NCBI RefSeq assembly: GCF_003286595.3
Contig: NZ_CP132985.1
Location: forward strand, 248,001 to 312,000
Reading direction: 5' to 3'
Length of the DNA: 64,000 nt
DNA from: Aerococcus mictus
GTDB taxonomy: Bacteria; Bacillota; Bacilli; Lactobacillales; Aerococcaceae
The notes under the pieces are model-generated. The model was not told the origin of the DNA. It did not search any database and saw only the letters and a program-made list of their open reading frames with translations. The position numbers were made by a program, and so were the translations under genes. Below, one piece after another: positions 34,050-44,342 of this stretch (positions are counted from its first letter, which is position 1; each line of letters opens with the position of its first letter).

Positions 34050-36422
34050 ATGGCCAACATTTTAAGAAAAATGTTTGATAACGATAAAAGAGAATTAAAA
34101 CGTTTTAATAAACAAGCAAAAAAAGTGGAAGCACTTGCTGATAAATACAGTGAGTATTCCGATGAACAATTACGGGCAAAAACCACCTCTTTCCGTGAGC
34201 GCCTCGCTTATGGGGAGACCCTAGAAGATATCTTAGTCGAAGCCTTTGCTACTGTTCGGGAAGCAGCTAAACGGGTTTTAGGTTTATATCCCTACCATGT
34301 CCAAATCGTGGGGGGCTTAGCCCTGCATTATGGGAATATTGCTGAGATGAAGACCGGGGAAGGTAAGACTTTGACGGAGACCATGCCAGTTTACCTCAAT
34401 GCCCTAGAAGGTAAAGGGGTTCATGTGGTAACAGTCAACGACTACCTAGCCCGCCGTGACTCGGTTGATATGGGAGAAGTCTATCGCTTCCTGGGTTTAA
34501 CAGTCGGTTTAAATACCAATGACCTAACCGCCGAAGAAAAACGGGCTGCCTACCACTGTGATGTGACTTATTCCACCAACAATGAATTAGGTTTTGACTA
34601 CCTACGTGACAATATGGTGGTCTATAAAGAACAAATGGTCCAACGTCCTTTGCATTACGCCATTGTCGACGAGGTAGACTCCATCTTGATCGATGAAGCC
34701 CGGACGCCTTTGATCATTTCTGGTCAAGCTGAACAATCCACAGCCCTTTACCAACGGGCCGATTATTTCGTTAAGTCCTTGAAAGAGGAAGAAGACTATG
34801 TCATTGATATTGAGTCGAAAACCATTAGTCTGACTGAACAAGGGGTTGACAAGGCTGAGGCAGTTTTTCACTTAGATAATCTTTACGATGTGGAAAATGG
34901 TCCCCTCATCCACCACATCGATACGGCCTTACGGGCTAACTACATCATGATACGTGATATTGACTACGTGGTTCAAGAAGATGAAGTGAAGATTGTGGAT
35001 GGCTTTACTGGTCGGATTATGGAAGGACGGCGCTATTCAGATGGCCTCCACCAAGGGATTGAAGCCAAGGAAAATGTGCCGATTCAAAATGAATCCAAAA
35101 CCATGGCCACCATTACCTTCCAAAATTACTTCCGGATGTATGACAAATTAGCCGGGATGACCGGGACAGCCAAAACGGAAGAACAAGAATTTCGTGAAAT
35201 CTATGACATGGATGTTATCCAGATTCCTACCAACCGTCCAGTCCAACGTGAAGACGCCTTGGATAAGATTTATCCTAACTTGATGACCAAATTCCGTGCT
35301 GTAGCTGATGAAATTGAAAGTCGCCACAAAAAAGGTCAACCGGTATTGGTAGGGACAGTTGCGGTGGAAACTTCAGAATTACTGTCACGGATGCTCAGTG
35401 AACGAAACATCCCCCACAATGTCCTAAACGCTAAAAACCATGCCCGCGAAGCTGAGATCATTGCGCAAGCAGGGCAAGAAGGCGCCGTAACCATTGCTAC
35501 CAACATGGCTGGACGTGGGACCGACATTAAATTAGGACCTGGCGTCAAAGAGCTGGGCGGCTTGGCAGTTATTGGAACGGAACGCCACGAATCACGTCGG
35601 ATTGATGACCAATTACGGGGTCGTTCTGGTCGGCAAGGAGACCCAGGCTTCTCCCGTTTCTACTTATCCTTAGAAGACGACTTGATGCGCCGCTTTGGTT
35701 CTGACCGGGTGAAAGCCATCTGGGAAAACCTCCAATTAGAGGATGACGATGTTTCGATTGAAAACCCCATGCTGACTCGCCAAGTAGAGTCCGCTCAAAA
35801 ACGGGTAGAAGGTAATAACTACGATACCCGTAAGAGCGTCTTAGAATACGACGAAGTCATGCGTGAACAACGGGAAATCATCTATAGCCAACGCCAACAA
35901 ATTATTGATGAAAAAGAATCCCTTGATAAAATCATGTGGGCGATGATTGAACGTACCGTTGAGCGTATGGTAGAGCAGTACACTGCTGGAACTGAAAAAG
36001 AGTGGAACTTAGAAGCCCTCTATGACCAAGTGTCTACCGAAATCCTACGCTCAGATGCTATTCAACTCAGTGATTTACAAGGTAAGTCTCAAGACGAGCT
36101 TAAGCAATTCATTACCGATAAAGCCCGCCAACGCTTCCAAGAAAAGTTAGATAATATTGCTAACCCTGACCTGATCTTGGAATTTGAAAAGGTAGTTATT
36201 CTGCGGGCGGTTGACACCCGCTGGACCGACCATATTGATGCCATGGATCAATTACGCCAAGGGGTAGGACTGAGAGCCTATGCGCAAAATAACCCATTAG
36301 TGGAATACCAAACTGAAGGTTATGAACGCTTCAATGATATGATTTCTGGCATTGAATACGATGCCAGCCGCATCTTTATGAATTCTGAAATCCGTCAAAA
36401 CCTACAAAGACAACAAGTTTAA
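34050..36422 (+). CDS. secA: Preprotein translocase ATPase SecA
   Basis: Motor of the Sec export pathway. Walker [15 protein letters not shown] (near residue 100), DEVD in [22 protein letters not shown], the preprotein cross-linking domain after it, nucleotide-binding fold 2 with [12 protein letters not shown] and [11 protein letters not shown], and helical wing/scaffold to the end. 790 residues; it stops right after the scaffold without the C-terminal zinc-binding SEC-C tail. ATG 34050 follows AAGGAG. Confidence 0.97.
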   Translation: MANILRKMFDNDKRELKRFNKQAKKVEALADKYSEYSDEQLRAKTTSFRERLAYGETLEDILVEAFATVREAAKRVLGLYPYHVQIVGGLALHYGNIAEMKTGEGKTLTETMPVYLNALEGKGVHVVTVNDYLARRDSVDMGEVYRFLGLTVGLNTNDLTAEEKRAAYHCDVTYSTNNELGFDYLRDNMVVYKEQMVQRPLHYAIVDEVDSILIDEARTPLIISGQAEQSTALYQRADYFVKSLKEEEDYVIDIESKTISLTEQGVDKAEAVFHLDNLYDVENGPLIHHIDTALRANYIMIRDIDYVVQEDEVKIVDGFTGRIMEGRRYSDGLHQGIEAKENVPIQNESKTMATITFQNYFRMYDKLAGMTGTAKTEEQEFREIYDMDVIQIPTNRPVQREDALDKIYPNLMTKFRAVADEIESRHKKGQPVLVGTVAVETSELLSRMLSERNIPHNVLNAKNHAREAEIIAQAGQEGAVTIATNMAGRGTDIKLGPGVKELGGLAVIGTERHESRRIDDQLRGRSGRQGDPGFSRFYLSLEDDLMRRFGSDRVKAIWENLQLEDDDVSIENPMLTRQVESAQKRVEGNNYDTRKSVLEYDEVMREQREIIYSQRQQIIDEKESLDKIMWAMIERTVERMVEQYTAGTEKEWNLEALYDQVSTEILRSDAIQLSDLQGKSQDELKQFITDKARQRFQEKLDNIANPDLILEFEKVVILRAVDTRWTDHIDAMDQLRQGVGLRAYAQNNPLVEYQTEGYERFNDMISGIEYDASRIFMNSEIRQNLQRQQV

Positions 36423-36429
36423 AAAGGAT

Positions 36430-36640
36430 GTGAGGAAGGATCAGGGAGGGGACTCCTTGGAAGAAAAGCTGATCGTTCAACTTTTCTGAAAGGACATCCC
36501 CTCACCCTTCCGAGCTCAACTGAAGAAAGTGCGACAGGCGCCTTAGCAGGCAAGACCTTTAGCGAAATGGAGCTCGTCTCGCACTTGGGACACGTTTAAC
36601 AGAGTGTGACTGGAACACGTTTAACGATTAGGAAAGAAGG
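36430..36640. repeat. Structured intergenic region between secA and prfB
   Basis: No gene fits here. Imperfect inverted repeats include GGAAGG with CCTTCC, GAGGGGA with TCCCCTC, AAGTGCGA (36528) with TCGCACTT (36586), and AGCTC copies. ACACGTTTAAC occurs twice, about 32 bases apart (36590 and 36617). It could be a palindromic repeat or a leader acting on prfB. Confidence 0.45.
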
Positions 36641-36720
36641 ACTGGGCTCGTGGGGCTTACAGTCCTTGTTTTCTTATTACTCAATTTAAAAATAAGGATT
36701 TTTTATAAAGGAGCAGTTCG

Positions 36721-37831
36721 ATGGAAATTAGTGAATTACGTCATCTATTAGCAGAAAACCAAGAACAATTGACCAGCTTCGGGAGGTCTCTTTGACTTAG
36801 AGGAGTTAGAAGCCCAACTAGCTGAATACCAAGACCGCATGCTAGCCCCTGATTTCTGGGATGACCCGAATCAGGCCCAGGAAGTAATCAATGAAAATAA
36901 TCAAGTCAAGGCGGTTTATGATACTTACCATAAATTGCTGTCAACTTATGAGGACTTACAGGCTTATGATGACTTACTTACAGAAGAAGAGGCTGACCAA
37001 GAGCTTTACCAAGATTTTGAAGACCAAGTGCTCGCCTTCCAGGAAGAGATGGAGGATTATGAGCGTCATATGCTACTCAATGGCCCTCACGATAAGGCGG
37101 CAGCTATCTTGGATATTCATCCTGGAGCGGGAGGAACTGAGTCTCAAGATTGGGCCAGCATGCTGCTAAGGATGTATCAACGCTGGGCGGATAGTCATGA
37201 TTTCACTTTTACCCTCTTTAACTATCAGGCGGGCGATGAAGCGGGGATCAAGTCGGCTACCTTTGAAATTAAAGGCAATAATGCTTATGGCTTATTGAAA
37301 TCGGAGCACGGGATCCATCGCTTGGTCCGCATTTCTCCCTTTGACTCCAACAAGCGTCGGCATACTTCCTTTGCTTCCGTAGAAGTCATGCCTGAGATTG
37401 ATCAGAATACGGAAATAGAAATCAATGATGATGACTTACGGATCGATGTTTTCCGTGCTTCTGGTGCTGGAGGTCAGCATATTAATAAAACGTCATCAGC
37501 CGTTCGCATTACCCATATTCCAACTGGAATTGTGGTTTCTTCACAAAGTCAACGTTCTCAACTACAGAACCGGGAAACCGCTATGAAAACGCTGCAAGCC
37601 AAACTCGCCCGTTTATTAGAAGAAAAGAACGCCCAAGAACTTGATGAAATCCGGGGCGAAAAGTCTGAGATCGCCTGGGGTTCTCAAATTCGTTCTTATG
37701 TTTTCCACCCCTATCAAATGGTCAAAGACCATCGGACGAATTATGAAGAAGGCGATACCAGTAAGGTGATGGATGGCGATATCGATGGCTTTATCGATGC
37801 CTATCTTAAAGAGACTATCAATCAGGATTAA
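36721..37831 (+). CDS. prfB: Peptide chain release factor 2, programmed +1 frameshift
   Basis: Releases peptides at UGA and UAA. Translation starts at ATG 36721 and meets an in-frame TGA at 36793-36795; a +1 shift at CTT-TGA continues the protein at GAC 36794. The shift site has a Shine-Dalgarno-like GGGAGG just upstream. After the shift the protein carries the GGQ motif in GAGGQHINKTSSAVRITH, and the SPF tripeptide that reads the stop codon appears in VRISPFDSNKRRHTSFASV. About 369 residues in all. UGA levels of RF2 thus control its own synthesis. Confidence 0.95.
36781..36796 (+). other. RF2 autoregulatory frameshift site
   Basis: GGGAGG TCT CTT TGA C: the stimulating Shine-Dalgarno-like element, slippery CUU and the in-frame UGA followed by C, as in classic prfB sites. 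Confidence 0.95.
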
Positions 37832-37915
37832 GAAGAAAATGTTATAGAGTTCTTTTTCAGATATTTTTTTGCTACAATAAGAACTGATGATTGATAACAA
37901 GGGGGAGGCTTATTC

Positions 37916-38659
37916 ATGAAGAAAGTTCTAGTCGTGGATGACGAAGAATCAATTCGGAAGTTGTTAGAATATAACCTATCTAAAGAAGGCTATGAGGTCA
38001 CTTCATCGGCTGATGGTAAGGCAGCTTATGATCTTGCAGGCGAGAAAAACTTTGATTTTATTATATTAGATTTGATGCTTCCTTCCATGGATGGAATGGA
38101 TGTATGTAAGCAATTGCGTCAAGATAAGGTAAATACACCGATCTTGATGCTAACTGCCAAGGATGATGAGTTAGAAAAAATTATTGGCCTTGAACTGGGA
38201 GCGGACGATTATATGACAAAACCCTTTAGTCCGCGAGAAGTGGTCGCACGAATGAAGGCCATCTTACGTCGGTCACGTGATTATGGCAAATTGTCTAGTG
38301 ATCAAGAAGACAAGAAGGAAGCTGACCAAGACCCAGCCGGGGAAGAGGAATCAGTGATCCAAGTAGGCGATATCACCATTAATAAGAGCGATTTTTCCGT
38401 TACTGCCCATGGGCAAGCGGTAGATATGACAAAGAAAGAATTTGAACTCTTGACTTATTTAGCTGAACGGGTAGACCGGATAGTTTCTCGGGAAATTCTC
38501 TTATCCAAGATTTGGGATTTTGATTACTCGGTAGGTTCCCGCTTAGTGGATGTGCATATCAGTCACTTACGGGAAAAGATTGAAAAGGATCCTAAAAATC
38601 CTGAATACATCATTACGGTTAGAGGCTTTGGCTATAAATTTGAGGTGCCCAAAGCATGA
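37916..38659 (+). CDS. phoP: Response regulator, PhoP/PnpR type
   Basis: OmpR-family regulator. Receiver domain with VVDDEE, phospho-acceptor Asp in FIILDLMLPSMDG (near residue 53), and Lys in MTKPFSPRE; winged-helix domain at about 150-247 (REILLSKIWDFDYSVGSRLVDVHISHLREKI). An acidic linker (about 125-145) is somewhat long. It overlaps the kinase gene by 4 bases and lies upstream of the pst genes, so phosphate control is the likely role. Confidence 0.9.
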   Translation: MKKVLVVDDEESIRKLLEYNLSKEGYEVTSSADGKAAYDLAGEKNFDFIILDLMLPSMDGMDVCKQLRQDKVNTPILMLTAKDDELEKIIGLELGADDYMTKPFSPREVVARMKAILRRSRDYGKLSSDQEDKKEADQDPAGEEESVIQVGDITINKSDFSVTAHGQAVDMTKKEFELLTYLAERVDRIVSREILLSKIWDFDYSVGSRLVDVHISHLREKIEKDPKNPEYIITVRGFGYKFEVPKA

Positions 38660-40050
38660 AGCGTTTAACTTTAATCATAACAACAGTGTTTTCACTGTTG
38701 TTTATTTTATATAGTTTTCTTTTTGCTTATAATGCTAACGAAGTTGTTCAAGTCACTGTCCAGCAGGAAACCCAAGAATCCATGCGGGACACAGTTCATT
38801 CTGTCGAACGCATCACTAAGAACTTGACCGCAGAAGATGTGGTGAACAATAGTTCCGCTTGGTTCGATGCCCAACAGGAAATTATGAACACCCTTAATCC
38901 TATGGAACGGGTGTCTATTTATGACGCTAACCATAAGGAAGTTCTCTCCTTTGGTAATAAACTCTTAGCCAATATTCCCTTTACCGAAGCGGGGAAGCAG
39001 GCCTTAGATAAGAATTTATCCTTTACCGAATTTGAAAATGAAGAAGATATGACCACCTATGACTACACTGGCTTGATCAAGAATAAGAACCACCAGCCCA
39101 TCGCTTCCATCCGAGTTCTGCGGAATGTTAACGATATTACAGAGGCGCAAAACCGCTTATTGATCGTGTCTGTCGGTGGGTCGGTGGTCATGGTCTTAAT
39201 CCTTTTAGCGATTCTTTCCTATTACTTTAAAAAAATTGCCCAACCCATTTATTCCATTTCGGATGTGGTCGGTCGGCTGTCTAAGAGTGACTACTCGATT
39301 CGTTACAACCAGCTGGGAGTGGCTGAAATTGACGAGTTGGGAGACGATATCAATGACTTAGCCAGCAATTTGTCCCGGCAAGATATCCAAATTTCTATGC
39401 AGGAGGAACGCTTGCAACTCCTGATGGATTATCTGGTGGTAGGGGTTTTAATGATTGATAAAAAACACCGCATTAAAGTGGCTAATAAGGCAGCCTATAG
39501 TATTTTTGATTTAGATGATAATGTGATTAATCATAAATATGAAGAAGTGCTGACAGGCTATCGGCTCTTACAAATGATAGAAACTTGCTATTCCACCAAA
39601 GAGAATGTTAACGATGAAGTTTACCTCTATTATCCTAAGGAATTGATTTTGGATGTTAATATTCTCTATGTTCCTAAGAAGGCCAATGTCTCTGGGATCA
39701 GTGAGCAGGTAGTGGTATTAGCCTATGATATTACTGAAATTCGCCGTTTAGAAAAAGTGCGCTCTGATTTCATTGCCAATGCTTCCCACGAATTAAAGAC
39801 GCCTGTCACCGCCTTAAAAGGCTTTACAGAAACCTTACTCGATGGGGCCTTAGAAGATGAGGATACCGCTCGAGAATTTGTCGAGATTATGAACCGGGAA
39901 GCTAACCGACTGGGTTTTCTCATTAATGATATTTTAGATTTGGCTAAGATTGAGCAAGACCAACTCGGTCACCGTAGTGAAACAGTGCAACTGAACCGTG
40001 TGATTGCTGAAGTCGTTCATTCTTTAGAGATTCCTGCCAGCGAAAACTAA
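38656..40050 (+). CDS. Sensor kinase, N-terminal part up to the in-frame stop
   Basis: 464 residues: a membrane helix at about 5-25, an extracellular sensor domain, a second helix (about 172-195), HAMP (AQPIYSISDVVGRLSKSDYSIRYN), PAS (about 250-365) and the HisKA domain with phospho-acceptor His378 in NASHELKTPVTALKGF. It lacks the ATP-binding domain, so on its own it could not phosphorylate itself. Confidence 0.8.
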   Translation: MKRLTLIITTVFSLLFILYSFLFAYNANEVVQVTVQQETQESMRDTVHSVERITKNLTAEDVVNNSSAWFDAQQEIMNTLNPMERVSIYDANHKEVLSFGNKLLANIPFTEAGKQALDKNLSFTEFENEEDMTTYDYTGLIKNKNHQPIASIRVLRNVNDITEAQNRLLIVSVGGSVVMVLILLAILSYYFKKIAQPIYSISDVVGRLSKSDYSIRYNQLGVAEIDELGDDINDLASNLSRQDIQISMQEERLQLLMDYLVVGVLMIDKKHRIKVANKAAYSIFDLDDNVINHKYEEVLTGYRLLQMIETCYSTKENVNDEVYLYYPKELILDVNILYVPKKANVSGISEQVVVLAYDITEIRRLEKVRSDFIANASHELKTPVTALKGFTETLLDGALEDEDTAREFVEIMNREANRLGFLINDILDLAKIEQDQLGHRSETVQLNRVIAEVVHSLEIPASEN

Positions 40051-40500
40051 GTGGAAGTCCACTATGATAATGATCTTGAAGCAGGCATTCGTTTTACTAC
40101 TGAAGAAATGCGCTTAAAGCAGATTTTGACCAATTTAATCAACAATGCTATCAAATACAACAAGGCTGAGGGAGGCCAAGTTTGGATTAGTTCTGCAGTG
40201 ACTGAGGATGATAAATATGTTGTTATTGCTATAAGAGATAATGGACTTGGCATTCCTGACGAAGATATCCCTCAGATTTTTGAACGTTTCTATCGGGTAG
40301 ACAAGACCCGGTCCACTGCTTCTGGAGGAACTGGTCTTGGCCTATCGATTGTCCGAAATTTAGTCGCATCAATGAGTGGAAATATTGATGTGGTCAGCGA
40401 ACTCAATGAGGGGTCGACCTTTACAGTCTATTTGCCTAAAAACGATAAAAATTTACTAGAAATAGAAGCAGATGCCTCCCTGTCTGCTGATAGTGAATAG
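40051..40500 (+). CDS. Sensor kinase, C-terminal ATP-binding part after the stop
   Basis: 149 residues beginning at a GTG that directly follows the TAA, with only a weak binding site upstream (AGAGA). It carries the full HATPase_c set: N box LTNLINNAIKYNKAEGG, G1 IRDNGLGIP, F box FERFYRVDKTRST, G2 GGTGLGLSIV. If translated it could complement the HisKA half in trans. Confidence 0.65.
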   Translation: MEVHYDNDLEAGIRFTTEEMRLKQILTNLINNAIKYNKAEGGQVWISSAVTEDDKYVVIAIRDNGLGIPDEDIPQIFERFYRVDKTRSTASGGTGLGLSIVRNLVASMSGNIDVVSELNEGSTFTVYLPKNDKNLLEIEADASLSADSE

Positions 40501-40577
40501 AAATTAAGTTTTTTAAGGAACAGATTTCAATAGCAGAGAAATACCGATAAATAATATTTTAATAAAGAACAAACTAG

Positions 40578-40620
40578 AGCAGTCAATGACCTTTAAGTGA
40601 AAGGGATTGGCTGCTTTTGT
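40578..40620 (+). terminator. Terminator after phoR
   Basis: AGCAGTCAAT pairs with ATTGGCTGCT (one wobble), with an inner CCTTT/AAAGG, then TTTTG. Confidence 0.75.
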
Positions 40621-40660
40621 CTTTTTGACTATTTAAAATATAATTTATAAAAAGGAAAAA

Positions 40661-40744
40661 TTTACACAAAATTTACATATATTTTACAAAAATTGGCAAA
40701 AAAGGCTAAACCCTAACATTATTTTTACATTAGGGGGCTATAAT
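40661..40744 (+). promoter_or_regulatory. Pho box and pstS promoter
   Basis: Three direct TTTACA repeats at 40661, 40672 and 40683 are spaced exactly 11 bases, one helical turn, as in Gram-positive PhoP binding sites (TTHAYA repeats). A fourth copy is at 40724. A TATAAT -10 (40739-40744) lacks a good -35, as expected for an activator-dependent promoter. pstS starts 70 bases further on. Confidence 0.75.
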
Positions 40745-40813
40745 GGATATAGTAAGAAAAAAACGGTCATCCATGATGGCTATATTTTATCAATCAGAAG
40801 GAGAGATTGTTTA

Positions 40814-41701
40814 ATGGCATTGAAATTCAAACCACTAGGTAAGTTAGTTATGGCTTTAGGTGTAACAGCAACTTTAGCTGCTTGTGGTAACGGCGGTTCT
40901 GAAGGCTCAAATACTGCAGATGGTGGTAGTGAATCAGCTGGTGATTTCTCAGGTACTATTAACGTAACCACTCGTGAAGAAGGTTCTGGTACCCGTGATG
41001 CTTTCCAAGAAATCATTGATTTTGAAGAACCAGATGCATCTGCTTTAGTTCAAAACGGTACTGACCAAGTGCTTTCCTATGTAGCTGGAGATACATACTC
41101 CATTGGATACATCTCCCTTGGTTCTATGAACGATACCGTGAAAGCCTTGAAGATTGACGGTGTCGAAGCAACTGAAGAAAATGTTGCCAATGACAGCTAT
41201 AAGATTGCTCGTCCTTTCAACATTGTTTACTCTGGTGAATTAGAAGGCGCAGCCAAAGACTTCCATGACTTTATCTTCTCTAAAGAAGGGCAAGACATTG
41301 TCTTAGAAAATGGTTATGTTCCTGTGAAGTCTGACGCTGAAGCATATAGCGGTGATGGTTCTGCAAGTGGTACCATTAATATCGCTGGTTCAACTTCTGT
41401 TGGTCCGGTTATGGAAAAACTAAAAGAAGCTTATGAACAAAAGAATCCAAATGTTCAAATTAACATTACCCAAAATGGTTCTGGTGCAGGGGTTACCGGT
41501 GCTCAAGAAGGTACAGCTGATATCGGTATGGCTTCTCGTGAATTAAAAGAAGACGAAACTGGTGTAACAGCTGAAGCAATTGCTAAAGATGGTATTGCAG
41601 TAATCGTCAACAAGGAAAACCCAACAGATGATTTATCTGTAGACCAAATTAGAGGAGTTTATACAGGAGAAATTCTTGACTGGTCAGAGCTAAATCAATA
41701 A
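40814..41701 (+). CDS. pstS: Phosphate-binding lipoprotein PstS, halves in permuted order
   Basis: Extracellular phosphate receptor of the Pst transporter. Signal peptide with lipobox TLAAC (Cys24). The segment with REEGSGTRDAF...NIVYSGELEGAAKDFHDFIFSKEGQ (about 54-176), which is C-terminal in enterobacterial PstS, comes first. The segment with NIAGSTSVGPVMEKL...GIAVIVNKENP...GVYTGEILDWSEL (about 190-295), normally N-terminal, comes second. I recall the same order in streptococcal PstS. 295 residues. The phosphate-contact motifs GSTSVGP and GSGTRD are both intact. Confidence 0.92.
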   Translation: MALKFKPLGKLVMALGVTATLAACGNGGSEGSNTADGGSESAGDFSGTINVTTREEGSGTRDAFQEIIDFEEPDASALVQNGTDQVLSYVAGDTYSIGYISLGSMNDTVKALKIDGVEATEENVANDSYKIARPFNIVYSGELEGAAKDFHDFIFSKEGQDIVLENGYVPVKSDAEAYSGDGSASGTINIAGSTSVGPVMEKLKEAYEQKNPNVQINITQNGSGAGVTGAQEGTADIGMASRELKEDETGVTAEAIAKDGIAVIVNKENPTDDLSVDQIRGVYTGEILDWSELNQ

Positions 41702-41718
41702 TAGCGATTAGTAAAAAG

Positions 41719-41752
41719 AGGCTACTCCTTTAACTAGAGGTAGCCCTTTTTA
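41719..41752 (+). terminator. Hairpin between pstS and pstC
   Basis: GGCTAC (41720-41725) pairs with GTAGCC (41740-41745), followed by CTTTTT. Probably a partial terminator that lowers pstCAB below pstS, as is common for binding proteins. A TATAAT (41765) downstream may give pstC a promoter of its own. Confidence 0.6.
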
Positions 41753-41808
41753 TTGCTGGCCCTTTATAATATAATAGCTTAGTAGAAGAATTTTAAAGGG
41801 AGAAAAAA

Positions 41809-42681
41809 ATGCAGAAGAATACTTTAGAAGTCGTCATGAAATGGATCTTTTTCATCTGTGCGGCTGTTTCAATTTTAGCATTATTAGCTATTTGTTATTT
41901 CATTTTTGCGGGAAGTATTCCTTTCTTGTCGGATTATGGACTAGGAAACTTCTTGTTTGGTTCTAGCTGGCGTCCGCGTCAGGGAGACTTTGGAATTGCT
42001 CCAATGATTGTTGGTTCTTTTTATGTGACTCTCTTAGCGATTGCTATTGGTGTCCCTGCAGGAATTTTTACTGCGGTCTTTATGGCCTTCTATTGTCCCA
42101 AGAAACTCCATACCTGGTTGAAACCTGCTGTTAACTTGATGGCGGGGATTCCTTCCATTGTCTATGGGTATTTTGGTTTAGTGGTTCTAGTTCCAGCTGT
42201 TCGTAGTTTCTGCCAGTCCCTACGCATTTCAAGTACCGGGATGAGCGTTTTTACAGCGGGTTTAGTTTTAGGAATTATGATTTTACCAACCATTATTACC
42301 ACTTCTGAATCATCCCTAAGAGCGGTTCCTAAGTCCTACTACCAAGCCTCTGTTGGTCTGGGAGCGACCCATGATCGAACAGCTTATCGGATTATGTTGC
42401 CAGCGGCTCGGTCAGGGGTTCTTGCAGCGGTTATCTTAGGTATTGGTCGTGCGGTGGGAGAAACCATGGCGGTAATTATGGTTGCTGGTAACCAAGCCAT
42501 TTTCCCTCAAGGCCTCTTCAAAGGGGTCAGAACCATGACCACTAACATTATGTTAGAAATGGCTTATGCTTCTGGGACTCACCGTGATGCCCTGATTGCG
42601 ACAGGGGCAGTCTTATTTGTGGTTATCTTAATCATCAATGGTGTACTAGCTATTGTAAACCGTAAAGGAGGCAACCACTAA
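41809..42681 (+). CDS. pstC: Phosphate ABC transporter permease PstC
   Basis: Six-helix inner-membrane subunit. The binding-protein-dependent transport signature with GVPAGIFTAVF, NLMAGIPSIVYGYFGLV, and ATHDRTAYRIMLPAARSGVLAAVILGIGRAVGETMAV is present. 290 residues, normal. Its last base is the first of the pstA start codon (TAATG). Confidence 0.95.
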   Translation: MQKNTLEVVMKWIFFICAAVSILALLAICYFIFAGSIPFLSDYGLGNFLFGSSWRPRQGDFGIAPMIVGSFYVTLLAIAIGVPAGIFTAVFMAFYCPKKLHTWLKPAVNLMAGIPSIVYGYFGLVVLVPAVRSFCQSLRISSTGMSVFTAGLVLGIMILPTIITTSESSLRAVPKSYYQASVGLGATHDRTAYRIMLPAARSGVLAAVILGIGRAVGETMAVIMVAGNQAIFPQGLFKGVRTMTTNIMLEMAYASGTHRDALIATGAVLFVVILIINGVLAIVNRKGGNH

Positions 42682-43502
42682 TGGCAGATAAATTACTACG
42701 TGCTTTGACTTATCTCTTTACCTTATTTACTTTTGGTTGGTTATTTTTCATTATTCTCTATGTTCTAGTAAAAGGGGTTCCTTATTTATCACCAGAACTA
42801 TTTGCTTGGAATTATACCACTGAGAATGTGTCGATGATGCCTTCTATCATCACCACCATTTACATTGTTCTAGGTTCCTTACTCATTGCAGTGCCTTTAG
42901 GAGTTTTTGCTGGTTTCTACTTGGTAGAATATGCTGGTAAAAATAATAAATGGGTGGAAGCCATTCGAATTGCTACAGATACCTTGACAGGGGTACCCTC
43001 CATTGTGTATGGTTTATTCGGTATGCTTGCCTTTGTTTTGGCAGCACAATTCCAGTATTCCGTTTTAGCCGGGATTTTAACCATGGCAATCATGGTCTTA
43101 CCCTTAATTATCCGTAATACCGAAGAAGGTTTAATGTCAGTTAACGATAGCTTACGCTTTGCCTCATATGGCTTAGGGGCAGGTAAGTTACGGACCATCT
43201 TTAGGATCGTTTTACCAGTGGCTATGCCAGGGATCTTATCAGGGGTTATCTTGGCTATCGGGCGTATCGTAGGTGAAACGGCAGCTCTTATGTATACCTT
43301 AGGGACTTCGACTAGCTTACCAAAATCACTCTTTTCATCCGGGAGAACCTTAGCCTTACATATGTACGTGCTTTCCACTGAAGGCTTACACCGTAACGAA
43401 GCGATGGCAACGGGTGTGGTATTGCTGATCTTAGTTTTAATTATTAACGGAACATCAACATGGCTATCCAATAAATTGGGAGCACAAGGAGGACAACAAT
43501 AA
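42681..43502 (+). CDS. pstA: Phosphate ABC transporter permease PstA
   Basis: Partner permease of PstC. Motifs [20 protein letters not shown] and [33 protein letters not shown]. 273 residues, six predicted helices. One base from the pstB start region (gap 1), so the three genes form one operon. Confidence 0.95.
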   Translation: MADKLLRALTYLFTLFTFGWLFFIILYVLVKGVPYLSPELFAWNYTTENVSMMPSIITTIYIVLGSLLIAVPLGVFAGFYLVEYAGKNNKWVEAIRIATDTLTGVPSIVYGLFGMLAFVLAAQFQYSVLAGILTMAIMVLPLIIRNTEEGLMSVNDSLRFASYGLGAGKLRTIFRIVLPVAMPGILSGVILAIGRIVGETAALMYTLGTSTSLPKSLFSSGRTLALHMYVLSTEGLHRNEAMATGVVLLILVLIINGTSTWLSNKLGAQGGQQ

Positions 43503-43503
43503 A

Positions 43504-44307
43504 ATGGCTGAACAAACAAAAACGCCGATGAAATTAAAGATGAGTGCCCATAATATGGACCTCTGGTATGGTAATTTCCAGGCTTTGGAAGATATTGATA
43601 TTGAAATTTATGAAAAACAAGTGACTGCTTTGATCGGACCTTCTGGATCAGGGAAATCCACCTTTCTTAAATCTTTAAACCGTATGAATGACCTGGTTGA
43701 TGGTTGCCGGATTGACGGAACCATTGAATTAGAAGGTAAAAATATTTACGATAAAAATATCAACCTTAACCTTTTACGTAAGGAAGTAGGGATGGTTTTC
43801 CAACAACCTAACCCCTTCCCAATGAGTATTTACGATAACGTGGCTTATGGCCCTCGTACCCACGGTATCCGTGATAAAAATGAACTTGATCAAATTGTGG
43901 AAGAATCCTTACGTGGTGCAGCTATTTGGGACGAAGTCAAGGATGACTTGTCTAAGAGTGGTTTAGCTATTTCTGGTGGGCAACAACAACGGGTATGTAT
44001 TGCGCGTGCCTTAGCCGTTAAACCAGAAGTCTTACTCATGGACGAACCCACTTCAGCCTTGGACCCAATATCCACTTTGAAGATTGAAGACTTAATTAAT
44101 GATCTTAAAGAAGAATATACCATTGTCATCGTGACCCATAACATGCAACAAGCTGCCCGGGTATCCGACTACACGGCCTTCTTCTATGCTGATCCAGAAT
44201 TAGGCGGTGGCCATTCTAGAATTATCGAGTATGGCCCAACGGAACAAATCTTTAACAACCCTCAACAAGAACAAACTGCCGACTATGTGGCTGGTCGTTT
44301 TGGTTAG
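43504..44307 (+). CDS. pstB: Phosphate ABC transporter ATPase PstB
   Basis: ATP-hydrolysing subunit. Walker [21 protein letters not shown]-loop [24 protein letters not shown], signature [15 protein letters not shown], Walker [13 protein letters not shown]. 267 residues, normal. Last pst gene; a terminator follows and no full-length phoU is present. Confidence 0.96.
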   Translation: MAEQTKTPMKLKMSAHNMDLWYGNFQALEDIDIEIYEKQVTALIGPSGSGKSTFLKSLNRMNDLVDGCRIDGTIELEGKNIYDKNINLNLLRKEVGMVFQQPNPFPMSIYDNVAYGPRTHGIRDKNELDQIVEESLRGAAIWDEVKDDLSKSGLAISGGQQQRVCIARALAVKPEVLLMDEPTSALDPISTLKIEDLINDLKEEYTIVIVTHNMQQAARVSDYTAFFYADPELGGGHSRIIEYGPTEQIFNNPQQEQTADYVAGRFG

Positions 44308-44342
44308 TGGAACTTGCCTTTTACAATTGAAAAGAAGCTTTC

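Larger units (their letters stand above)
38656..40500 (+). pseudogene. phoR: PhoR-type sensor kinase gene with an in-frame stop
   Basis: The two open frames 38656-40050 and 40051-40500 are in the same phase and together encode a normal PhoR/PnpS kinase of about 614 residues. They are split by one TAA (40048-40050) between the HisKA domain and the HATPase domain. A single base change from CAA, AAA or GAA would explain it. It may be a real nonsense mutation, a recoded stop, a split kinase re-initiating at the GTG directly after the stop, or a sequencing error. Both halves are otherwise undamaged. Confidence 0.75.

Noticed and set aside
40724..40729. Fourth TTTACA as part of the Pho box
   Set aside because: It is 41 bases from the third repeat and not in the 11-base register; it may be chance in an AT-rich region.
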